Shown: piece by piece, positions 54,292 to 62,821 of the stretch
Position numbering within the stretch: position 1 is the first letter of the stretch
How the letters are laid out: every line of letters begins with the position of its first letter
Source: Actinomadura violacea
GTDB taxonomy: Bacteria; Actinomycetota; Actinomycetes; Streptosporangiales; Streptosporangiaceae
Reading direction: 5' to 3'
Assembly (NCBI RefSeq): GCF_017573465.1
Contig: NZ_JAGEPF010000002.1
Span: 310,001-374,000, forward strand
DNA: 64,000 nucleotides
Notes under the pieces: generated by a model
What the model was told of the DNA's origin: nothing
Databases searched by the model: none
The model's input: only the letters and a program-made list of their open reading frames with translations
Program-made: the position numbers and the translations under genes

Positions 54292-54795
54292 GTGCGCTTT
54301 CGTCCGTTCCTGTCCGCTCTGTCCCTGCTGCCCGCGCTGACCGTCGGTCTCGGCGCCTGCGGCGGGAAGGAGGAGGCGGGGATGCCGCCGCTGACGCCCG
54401 AACCGGGCGACTCGCGGCTCGCCGACATGACCGCCCCGGCGAAGGACAGCCTCCCCGCACGGCTCGTGCTCTACAGGTACCTGCGCGGCGTCGCCGCGGG
54501 GAACGCCAAGGTGTGCGGTCTCCTGGCCCCCGCCTACGACCGGACGGCGTTCGGGCGCGCGGGCGGCTGCCGGACCGGCGGGCTCGCCGCCGCCCGCGCG
54601 AAGCTGCGTCCCGCCGACCTGGCGGCGCTGCGCGGCGTGACCGTCCCGACCTGCGACGACGGCCCCGGCGACGGCGAGTACACGGTCGCGTTCGGGGACC
54701 TGAAATGGAAGGGCGACCCGGCGCGTCCCGGCGGCGTCCTCGCGGCGAACTTCACCCTCCGCAAGACCGGCGCCCGCTGGCTCATCGCCGGCTGA
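54292..54795 (+). CDS. Small lipoprotein of unknown function
   Basis: A 167-residue protein. GTG at 54292 has GGGAGG 6 nt upstream. The signal peptide ends in VGLGAC. The mature part has four Cys residues (KVCGLL, GGCRTG, PTCDDG and the lipid Cys) and ends with a beta-rich segment (FTLRKTGARWLIAG) like NTF2-type folds. It is probably on the outer face of the membrane. No specific function can be given; it may be co-transcribed with nagZ. Confidence 0.78.
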   Translation: MRFRPFLSALSLLPALTVGLGACGGKEEAGMPPLTPEPGDSRLADMTAPAKDSLPARLVLYRYLRGVAAGNAKVCGLLAPAYDRTAFGRAGGCRTGGLAAARAKLRPADLAALRGVTVPTCDDGPGDGEYTVAFGDLKWKGDPARPGGVLAANFTLRKTGARWLIAG

Positions 54796-54816
54796 GGGCC
54801 GCGGCCGCGAAGAAAG

Positions 54817-54860
54817 ACGCTCGCGGCGGGCCGCCCACCCCGACGACCCACCGCGAGCGT
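54817..54860. terminator. Bidirectional hairpin terminator
   Basis: A 10-bp stem (ACGCTCGCGG with CCGCGAGCGT), extended by further G-C pairs inside, between the convergent lipoprotein and ptsI genes. Confidence 0.75.
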
Positions 54861-54862
54861 GC

Positions 54863-56545
54863 TCAGATACCGAGGTCCGCCAGCCCCGGGAGATGGGAGC
54901 GGGCCGCCTCGCGGGCGCCCGCGGCGGAGCGGGCGGCGCGGGCCGCCTCGGCGGCGCGGCGGCATTCCTCCAGCGTGTGCCGGGCGAGCGCGGCCCGTAC
55001 CAGCGGGAGCGAGGGGGCGCTCATCGACAGCGACGTCACGCCGAGCCCGACCAGGACGCAGGCGAGCGCCGGGTCGGCGGCCGCCTCGCCGCAGACCCCG
55101 CACGGGACGCCCGCCGACGCCGCGGGGGCGACCAGGTCGAGCACGGCGGGCTGCCACGGGTCCTGCAGGTGCGCGAGGCCGCCGACCTGCCGGTCGGCCG
55201 CGCACGCGTACTGGGTCAGGTCGTTGGTGCCGACGCTGAAGAACTCCACCTCCGGCGCCAGGTCGCGGGCGCGCAGCGCGGCGGCCGGCACCTCGATCAT
55301 CACGCCGGGGTGCTCGATGCCGGCCTCGCGGCACGCGCCGGCGAAGAACGCCGCCTCCGCCGCGTCCGCCACCATCGGGGCCATGACCTGCAGCTTCACG
55401 CTCAGCCCGGCGGACGCGCGGGCCAGCGCGGCGAGCTGGGCGGTCAGCACGCCGGGATGCCGGCGCGCCATCCGCAGCCCGCGCTCGCCGAGCGCCGGGT
55501 TCGGCTCCTCGCCGGGGGGCGGGAGGAAGGCGAGGGGCTTGTCGGCGCCGGCGTCGAGCGTCCGGACGACCACGCGGCCCTCCGGGAACGCCTCCAGCAC
55601 CTTGCGGTAGGCGTCCTCCTGCTCCTCGTCGGACGGCGGCACCGACCGGTCAAGGAACAGGAACTCGGTGCGGTACAGGCCGACGCCCTCCGCGCCGTTC
55701 GCGAGGGCGGCGTCCAGGTCCTTCGGGCCGCCGACGTTCGCCAGCAGCGGGACGGCGTGCCCGTCCTTCGTCGCGCCCGGCCCGGACGCCTCCGCGAGCG
55801 CGGAGTCGCGGGCCGCGCCCGCGGCGAGCGCCGCCGCGACCTCGGCCTCGGACGGGTCGGTCCGGACCGTCCCGGCGGACCCGTCCACGAGGACGCGGGT
55901 GCCGTCGGCGAGGCCCGTCGCGCCCGCGAGCGCCACCACCGCCGGCACGCCCATCGTGCGGGCGAGGATCGCGGTGTGGCTGGTCGGGCCGCCCTCCTCG
56001 GTGACGAACGCGACGACCTGCGCCGGGTCGAGCACCGCGGTGTCGGCGGGCGCGAGGTCCCGCGCGACCAGCACGAACGGCTCGTCGGACTCCGGCACGC
56101 CGGGCATCGGCAGGTCGAGGAGGCGGGCGATCGCCCGGTCCCGGATGTCGTCGAGGTCGCTGACCCGGGCGGCCATGTACTCCCCCGCCCCGGCGAGCAT
56201 CTCCCGGTACACCCCGAACGCCTCGAACACCGCGCGCGCCGCGCCCGTGCCCTCGCCGATCTTGGCGGTGACGCCGTCGGCGAGGCCCGGGTCGCGGGCC
56301 ATCAGCGCCTGCGCGTTCAGCACGTCGCGGCCGTCGGTGTTGCCGCCCGCCGCCGCGCGCGCGCCGCGTTCCTCAAGGTCGGCGGCGACGGCCTCCAGCG
56401 CGGCGAGCGCACCGTCGCGCTCGGCGGCCGCGTCGCCGCCGTGCCGGGACCCGGCGTCCGGCTCCGGGACCGCGCCGGCGATGCGGCGCACCGGGCCCGC
56501 GCCGACCCCCGGGCTGACGCCCGCGCCGCTCAGGACCTCAGGCAC
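54863..56545 (-). CDS. ptsI: PTS enzyme I (phosphoenolpyruvate-protein phosphotransferase)
   Basis: A 560-residue protein. The phosphorylated His is in EEGGPTSHTAILAR near residue 190; the PEP-binding barrel has GVGLYRTEFLFLDR, LGERGLRMARRHPGVL, FFSVGTNDLTQYACAADR and the Cys of GVCGEAAADP. It transfers phosphate from PEP to HPr. Its GTG start overlaps the end of ptsH by 8 nt. It is the last gene of a seven-gene operon starting at nagA. Confidence 0.95.
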   Translation of the reverse strand: MPEVLSGAGVSPGVGAGPVRRIAGAVPEPDAGSRHGGDAAAERDGALAALEAVAADLEERGARAAAGGNTDGRDVLNAQALMARDPGLADGVTAKIGEGTGAARAVFEAFGVYREMLAGAGEYMAARVSDLDDIRDRAIARLLDLPMPGVPESDEPFVLVARDLAPADTAVLDPAQVVAFVTEEGGPTSHTAILARTMGVPAVVALAGATGLADGTRVLVDGSAGTVRTDPSEAEVAAALAAGAARDSALAEASGPGATKDGHAVPLLANVGGPKDLDAALANGAEGVGLYRTEFLFLDRSVPPSDEEQEDAYRKVLEAFPEGRVVVRTLDAGADKPLAFLPPPGEEPNPALGERGLRMARRHPGVLTAQLAALARASAGLSVKLQVMAPMVADAAEAAFFAGACREAGIEHPGVMIEVPAAALRARDLAPEVEFFSVGTNDLTQYACAADRQVGGLAHLQDPWQPAVLDLVAPAASAGVPCGVCGEAAADPALACVLVGLGVTSLSMSAPSLPLVRAALARHTLEECRRAAEAARAARSAAGAREAARSHLPGLADLGI

Positions 56546-56810
56546 CTTCCGGCTCCGGCGCGGACAGCAGCGCCTCCAGGCTGTCCAGCAGCTCGTCGGC
56601 GCCGTCGCCGTCGGCCGACAGCACGACCTCCTCGCCGTGCCGGGCGTCCATGCCGAGCACCGCGAGGATGCTCTTGGCGTTGACGGGCGAGCCGCCGCGC
56701 TTGGCCACGGTCACGTCCATCGGCGCCTTGGCCGCGGTCTGGACGAACAGCGCGGCCGGCCGCGCGTGCAGCCCCACCCGGGACTCGATCTTGACGTTGC
56801 GCTCGCTCAC
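56538..56810 (-). CDS. ptsH: PTS phosphocarrier protein HPr
   Basis: A 90-residue protein. His15 in GLHARPAALF is the phosphorylation site, and NAKSILAVLGM contains the equivalent of the regulatory serine (Ser47). GTG at 56810 has AGGGAGA 4 nt upstream and overlaps the stop of the HAD gene. It passes phosphate from EI to EIIA. Confidence 0.95.
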   Translation of the reverse strand: MSERNVKIESRVGLHARPAALFVQTAAKAPMDVTVAKRGGSPVNAKSILAVLGMDARHGEEVVLSADGDGADELLDSLEALLSAPEPEGA

Positions 56811-57487
56811 AGAATCTCCCTTGCGCCGCGCACCCGCAGCGCGGGGCCCGGCTCGACATTGACTTCCTTCAGGTCCGCGACCACGTGGTCCGCCTCGGCG
56901 AGCGCCCCCACCGGCTGGGTGGTGGCGACGCCGACGCAGGTCATCCCGGCCGCCTTCACGGCCGCGACGCCCGCCGGCGCGTCCTCGAACCCGACCGCCC
57001 CGCCCGGCGGGACGCCGAGGTCGCGCGCGGCGGCCAGGTACCCCTCCGGGTGCGGCTTGCCGGTGACGACGTCCCCGGCGGTCACCACGATGTCCATCAG
57101 GTCGCGGACGCCCAGCGCGGCCAGCAGCCGCTCGGCGTACGGGCGCTGGCCCGAGGTGACGACGGCCAGCGGCACGCCCGCGTCCGCCAGCGACCGCACC
57201 AGCTCGACCGCCCCCGGGACGGGGACGTCCTCGGGCACGCCGAGCGCCGTCTCGGTCGACACCGCCTGCTGGAACAGCTCCTCGGCGGTGCGGCCGGGGA
57301 ACAGGTGCGCCAGGTCCTCCAGCACCTCGATGCCGCGGCGCCCCGCGAACGAGGAGATCAGCTCGTCGTCGTACGGCACGCCGTGCGCCTCGAACAGCCG
57401 CGCCCACATCACCCGGTTGCGCGGCTCGGTGTCCATCAGGGTGCCGTCGAGGTCGAACACCGCCGCGCGCAGGCCGATCAGCGCCAT
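56807..57487 (-). CDS. HAD phosphatase, beta-phosphoglucomutase/sugar-phosphatase type
   Basis: A 226-residue HAD-IA protein. Motif I is AVFDLDGTLMDTEP, motif II VVTSGQ, motif III Lys in GDVVTGKPHPEGYL, and motif IV VGFEDAPAGVAAVKAAG. All catalytic residues are intact. It is embedded in the PTS operon between EIIA (4 nt gap) and HPr (4 nt overlap). A likely role is dephosphorylation of sugar phosphates imported by the PTS, either for metabolism or to relieve sugar-phosphate stress; the substrate is inferred from context only. Confidence 0.88.
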   Translation of the reverse strand: MALIGLRAAVFDLDGTLMDTEPRNRVMWARLFEAHGVPYDDELISSFAGRRGIEVLEDLAHLFPGRTAEELFQQAVSTETALGVPEDVPVPGAVELVRSLADAGVPLAVVTSGQRPYAERLLAALGVRDLMDIVVTAGDVVTGKPHPEGYLAAARDLGVPPGGAVGFEDAPAGVAAVKAAGMTCVGVATTQPVGALAEADHVVADLKEVNVEPGPALRVRGAREIL

Positions 57488-57491
57488 CCCG

Positions 57492-57941
57492 TCAGCTCCA
57501 TGTGAACAGCTCGGCCCCCTTGACGACCTCGCCCGCCTCCGCGACGTCCGACAGCGCGTCGGCGCCGGCGTCCAGCGCCACCACGGCGCAGATCGGCGAG
57601 CGGCCGCCCGCCTCGATGACGGCCGGGTCCCAGGCGACCACCCGCTGGCCGGCGGTGACCTGGTCGCCCTCGGCGACCAGCAGCTCGAACCCCTGGCCCT
57701 TGAGCTTGACGGTGTCGATGCCGAGGTGCACGAGGACGCCGTGCTCCTCCTCGTCCACCACCACGTAGGCGTGCGGGTGCAGCTTGACGATCTTGCCGGT
57801 GACCGGGGCGATGGCGTGGCCGGGCCCGCGCTCGGGATCGACGGCGGTGCCCGGGCCGACCATGGCCTGGGCGAACACCGGGTCCGGGACGCCGGCCAGG
57901 CCGACCACCCGGCCGGCGACCGGGGACAGTACTCGGGTCAT
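57492..57941 (-). CDS. crr: PTS EIIA component (glucose/GlcNAc family)
   Basis: A 149-residue protein. His72 in VLVHLGIDTVKL is the expected phospho-site, with a second conserved His in KLHPHAYVVVDEE. The sequence begins LSPVAGRVVGLAGVPDPVFA, standard for EIIA-Glc. It takes phosphate from HPr and gives it to the EIIB encoded next to it. As a stand-alone EIIA it likely serves both EIIC permeases in this window. Confidence 0.94.
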   Translation of the reverse strand: MTRVLSPVAGRVVGLAGVPDPVFAQAMVGPGTAVDPERGPGHAIAPVTGKIVKLHPHAYVVVDEEEHGVLVHLGIDTVKLKGQGFELLVAEGDQVTAGQRVVAWDPAVIEAGGRSPICAVVALDAGADALSDVAEAGEVVKGAELFTWS

Positions 57942-57975
57942 GCGGGGGTTCCTTCGGGTCGGTCGGGAAGCGGGC

Positions 57976-58209
57976 TCAGTCGAGGATGTCCTCGATGTCG
58001 CTGGCGATGGTGTCGGCCTCCGGGCCGACGACGACCTGCACGACGGTGCCGCTGCGCATGACGCCGAACGCGCCCGCCTTCTTCAGCGCCGCCTCGTCGA
58101 CCTTGCCGCCGTCGGAGACCTCGGTGCGCAGCCGGGTCGCGCAGGGCTCGATCTCCACGATGTTGTCGGCGCCGCCCAGCGCGGCGACGATGGCCTCGGC
58201 CTTGTCCAT
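57976..58209 (-). CDS. nagF: PTS EIIB component (GlcNAc type)
   Basis: A 77-residue protein. Cys23 in EPCATRLRTEV is the phosphorylation site, as in single-domain EIIB proteins of the streptomycete NagF kind. It donates phosphate to the sugar at the EIIC permease. Neither EIIC in the window has a fused EIIB, so this one probably serves both. Confidence 0.92.
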   Translation of the reverse strand: MDKAEAIVAALGGADNIVEIEPCATRLRTEVSDGGKVDEAALKKAGAFGVMRSGTVVQVVVGPEADTIASDIEDILD

Positions 58210-58236
58210 GGCGTTCTCTTCTCTCGGTGGGTCGGG

Positions 58237-59277
58237 TCAGTCCGTCTGGGTGACCTTGTTGAGGCCGCGCGGGACGTCGGGGTCGACGCCGAGGCGGCGG
58301 GCGAGGTTCTCGACCAGGATCTGGCCGGGGACGATGAGCCCCAGCGGCGCCGTCCACTCGGGCAGGGCGGGGCCGGGCAGCGCGGCCGTGCAGGCCTGCG
58401 CGAGGCCGTCGCCGCCGCCGACGCCGAACGCCCTGGCGCCCGCGCCCTCGACGCGGCGGGCCAGCGCGATCGTGCCGGGCAGCGTCGGGCCGGAGTCGGC
58501 CGCGACGAGCAGCGCGGGGGTCTGCTCGTCGACCACGGCGATCGGGCCGTGCAGCAGGTCGGCGTAGGACAGGCCCATGGCGTGCAGGTAGCACGCCTCC
58601 TTGATCTTCAGCGCGAGTTCCAGCGCGGTGCCGAACGCGATGCCGCGCCCGGACACGACGGCGCCGGGGACCTTCGCCAGCTCCTCGACGATCTCGGGCA
58701 GCGCGGGGGACGCCTCCGCCGCCGCGATCAGCCGGGCCACCTCGTCGGGGACGCGGCGCAGGTCGTCGGCGGCGACGTCGGCGCCGAGCCCGAGGCCGAG
58801 CACCGCGAGCGCGGCGAGCTGGGTCGTGTAGGTCTTGGTGGCGGGGACGGCGATCTCGTCGCCGGCCTCGGTGATCAGCGCGACCTCGGCGGCCTCCGCG
58901 AGCGGCGACCCGGCGCCGTTGGTGACGGCGACGGTGCGGGCGCCGCAGTCCTTCGCCCAGTCGAGGGTCTCGACGATCTCCTCGGTCTTGCCGGACTGGC
59001 TGATCGCCACCGCCAGCACGCCGGACAGGTCGAGGCGCCGCTTGTAGGTCGTCGCGATGGACGGGGCGGCGAGGGTCGCGAGCCGCCCGGCGCGCGATTC
59101 CACCAGGTAGCGGCCGTACACGGCGGCGTTGTCGGACGAGCCGCGCGCGATGAACAGCACCTGCCGCGTCTCCCGGGCGAGCGCCCCGACGTCGGGCGTG
59201 CGCGGCAGCAGCGCGTCGATCGTCCGGCGCAGCGCATCGGGCTGCTCACCGATCTCGGCGCGCATCAGACTGGTCAT
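58237..59277 (-). CDS. SIS-domain protein, probable glucosamine-6-phosphate deaminase (NagB-II type)
   Basis: A 346-residue protein with two SIS domains: FIARGSSDNAAVYGRYLVE and AISQSGKTEEIVETL in the first, VSGRGIAFGTALELALKIKE and ADLLHGPIAVVDE in the second. This is the isomerase half of GlmS without its glutaminase domain. It lies directly after nagA (ATGA overlap), where a deaminase is needed to turn GlcN-6-P into fructose-6-P, so NagB-II activity is likely. The AgaS type is an alternative. Confidence 0.88.
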   Translation of the reverse strand: MTSLMRAEIGEQPDALRRTIDALLPRTPDVGALARETRQVLFIARGSSDNAAVYGRYLVESRAGRLATLAAPSIATTYKRRLDLSGVLAVAISQSGKTEEIVETLDWAKDCGARTVAVTNGAGSPLAEAAEVALITEAGDEIAVPATKTYTTQLAALAVLGLGLGADVAADDLRRVPDEVARLIAAAEASPALPEIVEELAKVPGAVVSGRGIAFGTALELALKIKEACYLHAMGLSYADLLHGPIAVVDEQTPALLVAADSGPTLPGTIALARRVEGAGARAFGVGGGDGLAQACTAALPGPALPEWTAPLGLIVPGQILVENLARRLGVDPDVPRGLNKVTQTD

Positions 59278-60431
59278 GATCCCCCTCCGAAGACTTCCTG
59301 CCCGTTGATCCAGGTCGTACGCGCCCGGTGGTCCGGCCCGAGCCAGACGAGGTCGGCGGCCGCGCCGGGCGCGATGCGGCCGAGATCGGGACGGCCGATG
59401 AGGTCGGCGGGGACGCGGGTCGCGGCGTCCACCGCCGCGGCCGGGTCGGCGCCGAGGCCGATGGCGTTGCCGACGGCCTCGTCGAGGCGCAGGCCGGACC
59501 CGGCGATGGTGCCGTCGGCGCGCAGCGGCGGGCCCTGCTCCGGCATAGTGATCGGCTCGCCGCCCAGCTCGTAGGTGCCGGGCGGCATGCCGGCGGCGGA
59601 CGCGGCGTCGGTGACGAGCACGACGCGTCCGGCGGCGGCGCGCAGCACCAGCCGCGCGACCTCCGGGCCGACGTGGTGCAGGTCGAGGATGAGGCCGGGG
59701 TGCAGCCGCTCGTCGATGAGCGCCTGGACGGCGACGCCGGGGTCGCGGTGGTGGACGCCGCTCTGCGCGTTGAAGATGTGGGTGACCTTGCGGGCGCCTG
59801 CGTCGGCGGCCGCGGCGGTCTGCGCGGCGGTCGCGTCGCTGTGCCCGACGCTGACCAGGACACCGGCCTCGGTGAGGCGGCGGATCGCATCGAGCGCGCC
59901 GTCCCGCTCCGGTGCCAAGGTGACGAGCTTGACCAGCCCGGTCTCCAGCAGCGTCTCGACCGCTTCTGGCGTCGGGTCGGTGAGGTACGCGGCGTTGTGC
60001 GCGCCCTTGCGCTCGGCGGAGAGGAACGGCCCCTCCAGGTGGACGCCGAGCACGCGGGTGCCGGCCGGCAGCTTCGGCAGCAGGTCGCGGGTGCGGCGCA
60101 GCGCCTCGGCGTGCGTCGCGACGGGCGCGGTGATGAACGTGGGCAGGAACGCGGTCACGCCGGTCTCGGGGAGCCGGGTGACGACCTCGCGCCAGCCGCT
60201 CTCGCCGGCGTCCGCCATGTCGTGCCCGAAGAAGCCGTTGACCTGGAGGTCGACGAGACCGGGGGCGAGCAGCCCGTCCGGCAGGTGCACGCCGGCGCCG
60301 GCGGGCGCGCCCTCACCGGCCTCGGTGATGACACCGTCCTCGACGCGGACGTATCCCGGGGAGACGACGCGGGTAGGACCGTCCGCGGGGGTCATGATCA
60401 CGCGCTCGGCGGTGATCAGCAGTGATGCCAT
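59274..60431 (-). CDS. nagA: N-acetylglucosamine-6-phosphate deacetylase
   Basis: A 385-residue amidohydrolase. ATG at 60431 has GGAGAG 9 nt upstream. Metal and substrate residues are in VDLQVNGFFGHD, GVHLEGPFLSAERKGAHN, SVGHSDATAAQ, THIFNAQSGVHHRDPG and the catalytic Asp of LVTDAASAAG. It deacetylates GlcNAc-6-P from the PTS and from MurQ. It is the first gene of the operon, read from the doubled DasR-type operator at 60478. Confidence 0.95.
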   Translation of the reverse strand: MASLLITAERVIMTPADGPTRVVSPGYVRVEDGVITEAGEGAPAGAGVHLPDGLLAPGLVDLQVNGFFGHDMADAGESGWREVVTRLPETGVTAFLPTFITAPVATHAEALRRTRDLLPKLPAGTRVLGVHLEGPFLSAERKGAHNAAYLTDPTPEAVETLLETGLVKLVTLAPERDGALDAIRRLTEAGVLVSVGHSDATAAQTAAAADAGARKVTHIFNAQSGVHHRDPGVAVQALIDERLHPGLILDLHHVGPEVARLVLRAAAGRVVLVTDAASAAGMPPGTYELGGEPITMPEQGPPLRADGTIAGSGLRLDEAVGNAIGLGADPAAAVDAATRVPADLIGRPDLGRIAPGAAADLVWLGPDHRARTTWINGQEVFGGGS

Positions 60432-60477
60432 GGGGGTGCACTCTCCGTGATGCGACCGGTCGCCGCCTGCGCGGCGC

Positions 60478-60503
60478 ACTGGTCTAGTCCGGACTAGACC
60501 AGT
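60478..60503. promoter_or_regulatory. Double DasR-responsive element, nagA / EIIC divergent promoter
   Basis: A perfect 26-bp palindrome made of ACTGGTCTAGTCC and GGACTAGACCAGT. The streptomycete DasR site has the core TGGTCTAGACCA. Here two near-matches (10 of 12 each), TGGTCTAGTCCG at 60480 and CGGACTAGACCA at 60490, overlap with a 10-bp offset. It controls both nagA and the EIIC gene. Confidence 0.8.
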
Positions 60504-60538
60504 ACGCACCATACTCCACGAATCGGATGGAGCTGAAG

Positions 60539-61855
60539 ATGTCGGCCCGAACTCATCCGGGATCGGTGCGCGACGCCTGGTCCGGGGCGTTCGCGGTGCT
60601 GCAGCGGATCGGCCGCTCGCTCATGCTGCCGATCGCGGTGCTGCCCGCCGCCGGGATCCTGCTCCGCCTCGGCCAGGACGACCTGCTCGGCAAGGACGGC
60701 CTCGGCTGGAACCGGGTCGCCGAGGTGTTCGCCGCCGCCGGCGGCTCCCTGCTCGACAACCTCGCGCTCCTGTTCGCGGTCGGCGTCGCCATCGGGTTCG
60801 CCAAGAAGTCCGACGGCTCCACCGCGCTCGCCGCCGTCGCCGCCTACCTCGTCTTCGACCGCGTCTCCAAGACGATGTTCGCGCACAGCCCCGCGCTGAA
60901 GGGCAGCGTCGTCCAGCTCGTCCGGCAGGAGGACGGCTCGCTCAAGGAGGTGATCGGCTACGGGCTCATCAACCCGACGCAGGTCATCGGCGGCATCGCG
61001 GTCGGCCTGATGGTCGCGCTGCTCTACCAGCGGTTCTACCGGATCAAGCTGCCGTCCTGGCTGGCGTTCTTCGGCGGCCGCCGGTTCGTCCCGATCGTCA
61101 GCGCGGCCGGCGCGCTGGTGCTCGGCGTCGTGGTCGGGCTGATCTGGCCGACGCTCGGCGGCTGGATCAACGACTTCGGCGACTGGATCACCGGCGCGGG
61201 CGCGGCCGGCGCGGGCGTCTACGGGGTGGCGAACCGGCTGCTGCTGCCGTTCGGCCTGCACCACATCCTCAACTCGCTGATCTGGTTCGTGTTCGGGTCG
61301 TACAACGGCCCGGACGGCGTCGTGCACGGCGAGATCAACCGGTACCTCGCGGGCGACCCGCACGCCGGGACGTTCCTCGCCGGGTTCTTCCCCGTGCTGA
61401 TGTTCGGGCTGCCGGGCGCGGCGCTGGCGATCTGGCGGTGCGCCGAGCCGGACCGCCGCGGCGCCGTCGGCGGCCTGATGATCTCGGCGGCGCTGACGGC
61501 GTTCGTCTGCGGGGTGACCGAGCCGATCGAGTTCTCGTTCATGTTCGTCGCGCCGCTGCTGTACGGGATCCACGTCGTGCTGACCGGCGTGTCGATGTAC
61601 CTGCTCGCGGCGGCGCACGCGCAGCTCGGGTTCAGCTTCTCCGCCGGGCTGATCGACCTGCTGCTGAACGCGACCAAGAGCAACACCCGCCATCTGTGGT
61701 ACGTGGTCGCGCTCGGCGTGGTCTACTTCTTCGTCTACTACCTGGTCTTCAGCTTCGTGATCAAGAAGTTCGGGCTGGCGACGCCGGGCCGCGAGCCGGT
61801 CGAGGACGCCCCGCCGCAGCCCGGCCCGGACGCGCCGCCGGAGCCCGCCGCATGA
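60539..61855 (+). CDS. nagE: PTS EIIC permease, N-acetylglucosamine type (first copy)
   Basis: A 438-residue protein. ATG at 60539 is chosen over 60527 because GGAG lies 6 nt before it. About ten membrane segments; family motifs include LQRIGRSLMLPIAVLPAAGI, GFAKKSDGSTALAAVAAYLV, NRLLLPFGLHHILNSLIWF and VTEPIEFSFMFVAP with the substrate-binding Glu. A Pro-rich tail of about 25 residues ends the protein, and there is no EIIB domain. It imports and phosphorylates GlcNAc with the operon-encoded EIIB and EIIA. Confidence 0.93.
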   Translation: MSARTHPGSVRDAWSGAFAVLQRIGRSLMLPIAVLPAAGILLRLGQDDLLGKDGLGWNRVAEVFAAAGGSLLDNLALLFAVGVAIGFAKKSDGSTALAAVAAYLVFDRVSKTMFAHSPALKGSVVQLVRQEDGSLKEVIGYGLINPTQVIGGIAVGLMVALLYQRFYRIKLPSWLAFFGGRRFVPIVSAAGALVLGVVVGLIWPTLGGWINDFGDWITGAGAAGAGVYGVANRLLLPFGLHHILNSLIWFVFGSYNGPDGVVHGEINRYLAGDPHAGTFLAGFFPVLMFGLPGAALAIWRCAEPDRRGAVGGLMISAALTAFVCGVTEPIEFSFMFVAPLLYGIHVVLTGVSMYLLAAAHAQLGFSFSAGLIDLLLNATKSNTRHLWYVVALGVVYFFVYYLVFSFVIKKFGLATPGREPVEDAPPQPGPDAPPEPAA

Positions 61856-61945
61856 GCCCTGACCTGCACATTCACCTGATCTTGCGACCTCCGGCACGTG
61901 ACCCGGTCGTTACGGTTTCGTGCATTGACATGACTTTCCCTCATG

Positions 61946-61967
61946 TGGTCTAGTCCGGCCTAGACCA
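61946..61967. promoter_or_regulatory. Second double DasR-type element
   Basis: TGGTCTAG and CTAGACCA separated by TCCGGC. The same 10-bp-offset design as at 60478 with one base change (CGGCCTAGACCA). It lies 88 nt before the GntR gene, so DasR-type control of that gene and the following EIIC is likely. Confidence 0.75.
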
Positions 61968-62055
61968 GTACGAACCAAGTCGATTCACGCGTCACCCCGC
62001 CAAACCCGTCAATACCCCGTCGATACGGCCGCAGAGGCCATCGAGGACACCCCCA

Positions 62056-62796
62056 GTGACGACCATCGATCCGCACAGCCCCGTCCCGAAGTACTTCCAG
62101 CTGCGAGCCATCCTGCTCGACCTCATCGAGAGCGCCGAGCTGCCCGTCGACGCCCCGATCCCCTCGGAGCGCGAGCTGTGCGTGCGGTACGGGCTGTCCC
62201 GCATGACCGTCCGCCAGGGCGTCGACCAGCTCGTCTCGGAGGGCCGGCTGTACCGCGTCCCCGGCAAGGGCACCTTCGTCGCCCGCCCCAAGATCGAGAT
62301 GCCGCTGCGGCTCGTCTCGTTCACCGAGGACATGCTCGCCCGCGGGCTGCGGCCCGGCGCCGTCGACCTGGACCGCCGCACCGCCCCCGCGGACGCGCGG
62401 CTGGCCCGGATCTTCGAGGTCGAGCCCGGCACGCCGATCCACGTCATCGAGCGGCTGCGCACCGCCGACGGGGAGCCCATGGCACTCGAACGCGCGCATA
62501 TCCTTGCCTCGCTCGCCCCGGACCTGCTGGACCGCCGCCTCGCCGACCGCTCCCTCTACGGCGTCCTCGAGGCGGTGTACGGGCTGGTCTTCGACGCCGG
62601 CGACCAGACCATCGACGCCAGTCTGGCGGACGCGGCCGACGCCAGGCACCTGCAGATCCCCAAGGGCAGCGCCGTGCTGCTCCTGCAGCGCCGCTCCTAC
62701 ACCGCAGGCGTCTGCGCCGAGCTGGGCGTGTCGACCTACCGGGCCGACCGCTACCAGATCCACACGGCACTCGGAAATCCCCCGCCGCACTCCTGA
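62056..62796 (+). CDS. dasR: GntR/HutC-family regulator, DasR-like
   Basis: A 246-residue regulator. The winged HTH (PIPSERELCVRYGLSRMTVR, then GKGTFVARPKIEMPLRLVSF) is at about residues 34-90, and the UTRA ligand domain spans 95-235 (RIFEVEPGTPIHVIERLR, VLLLQRRSYTAG). DasR binds TGGTCTAGACCA-type sites and is released by GlcN-6-P; such sites flank this gene and nagA. Start GTG at 62056. It lies between the two EIIC genes, 26 nt before the second. Confidence 0.9.
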   Translation: MTTIDPHSPVPKYFQLRAILLDLIESAELPVDAPIPSERELCVRYGLSRMTVRQGVDQLVSEGRLYRVPGKGTFVARPKIEMPLRLVSFTEDMLARGLRPGAVDLDRRTAPADARLARIFEVEPGTPIHVIERLRTADGEPMALERAHILASLAPDLLDRRLADRSLYGVLEAVYGLVFDAGDQTIDASLADAADARHLQIPKGSAVLLLQRRSYTAGVCAELGVSTYRADRYQIHTALGNPPPHS

Positions 62797-62821
62797 CACA
62801 CCCCTGAGGAGGAACCTCCCG

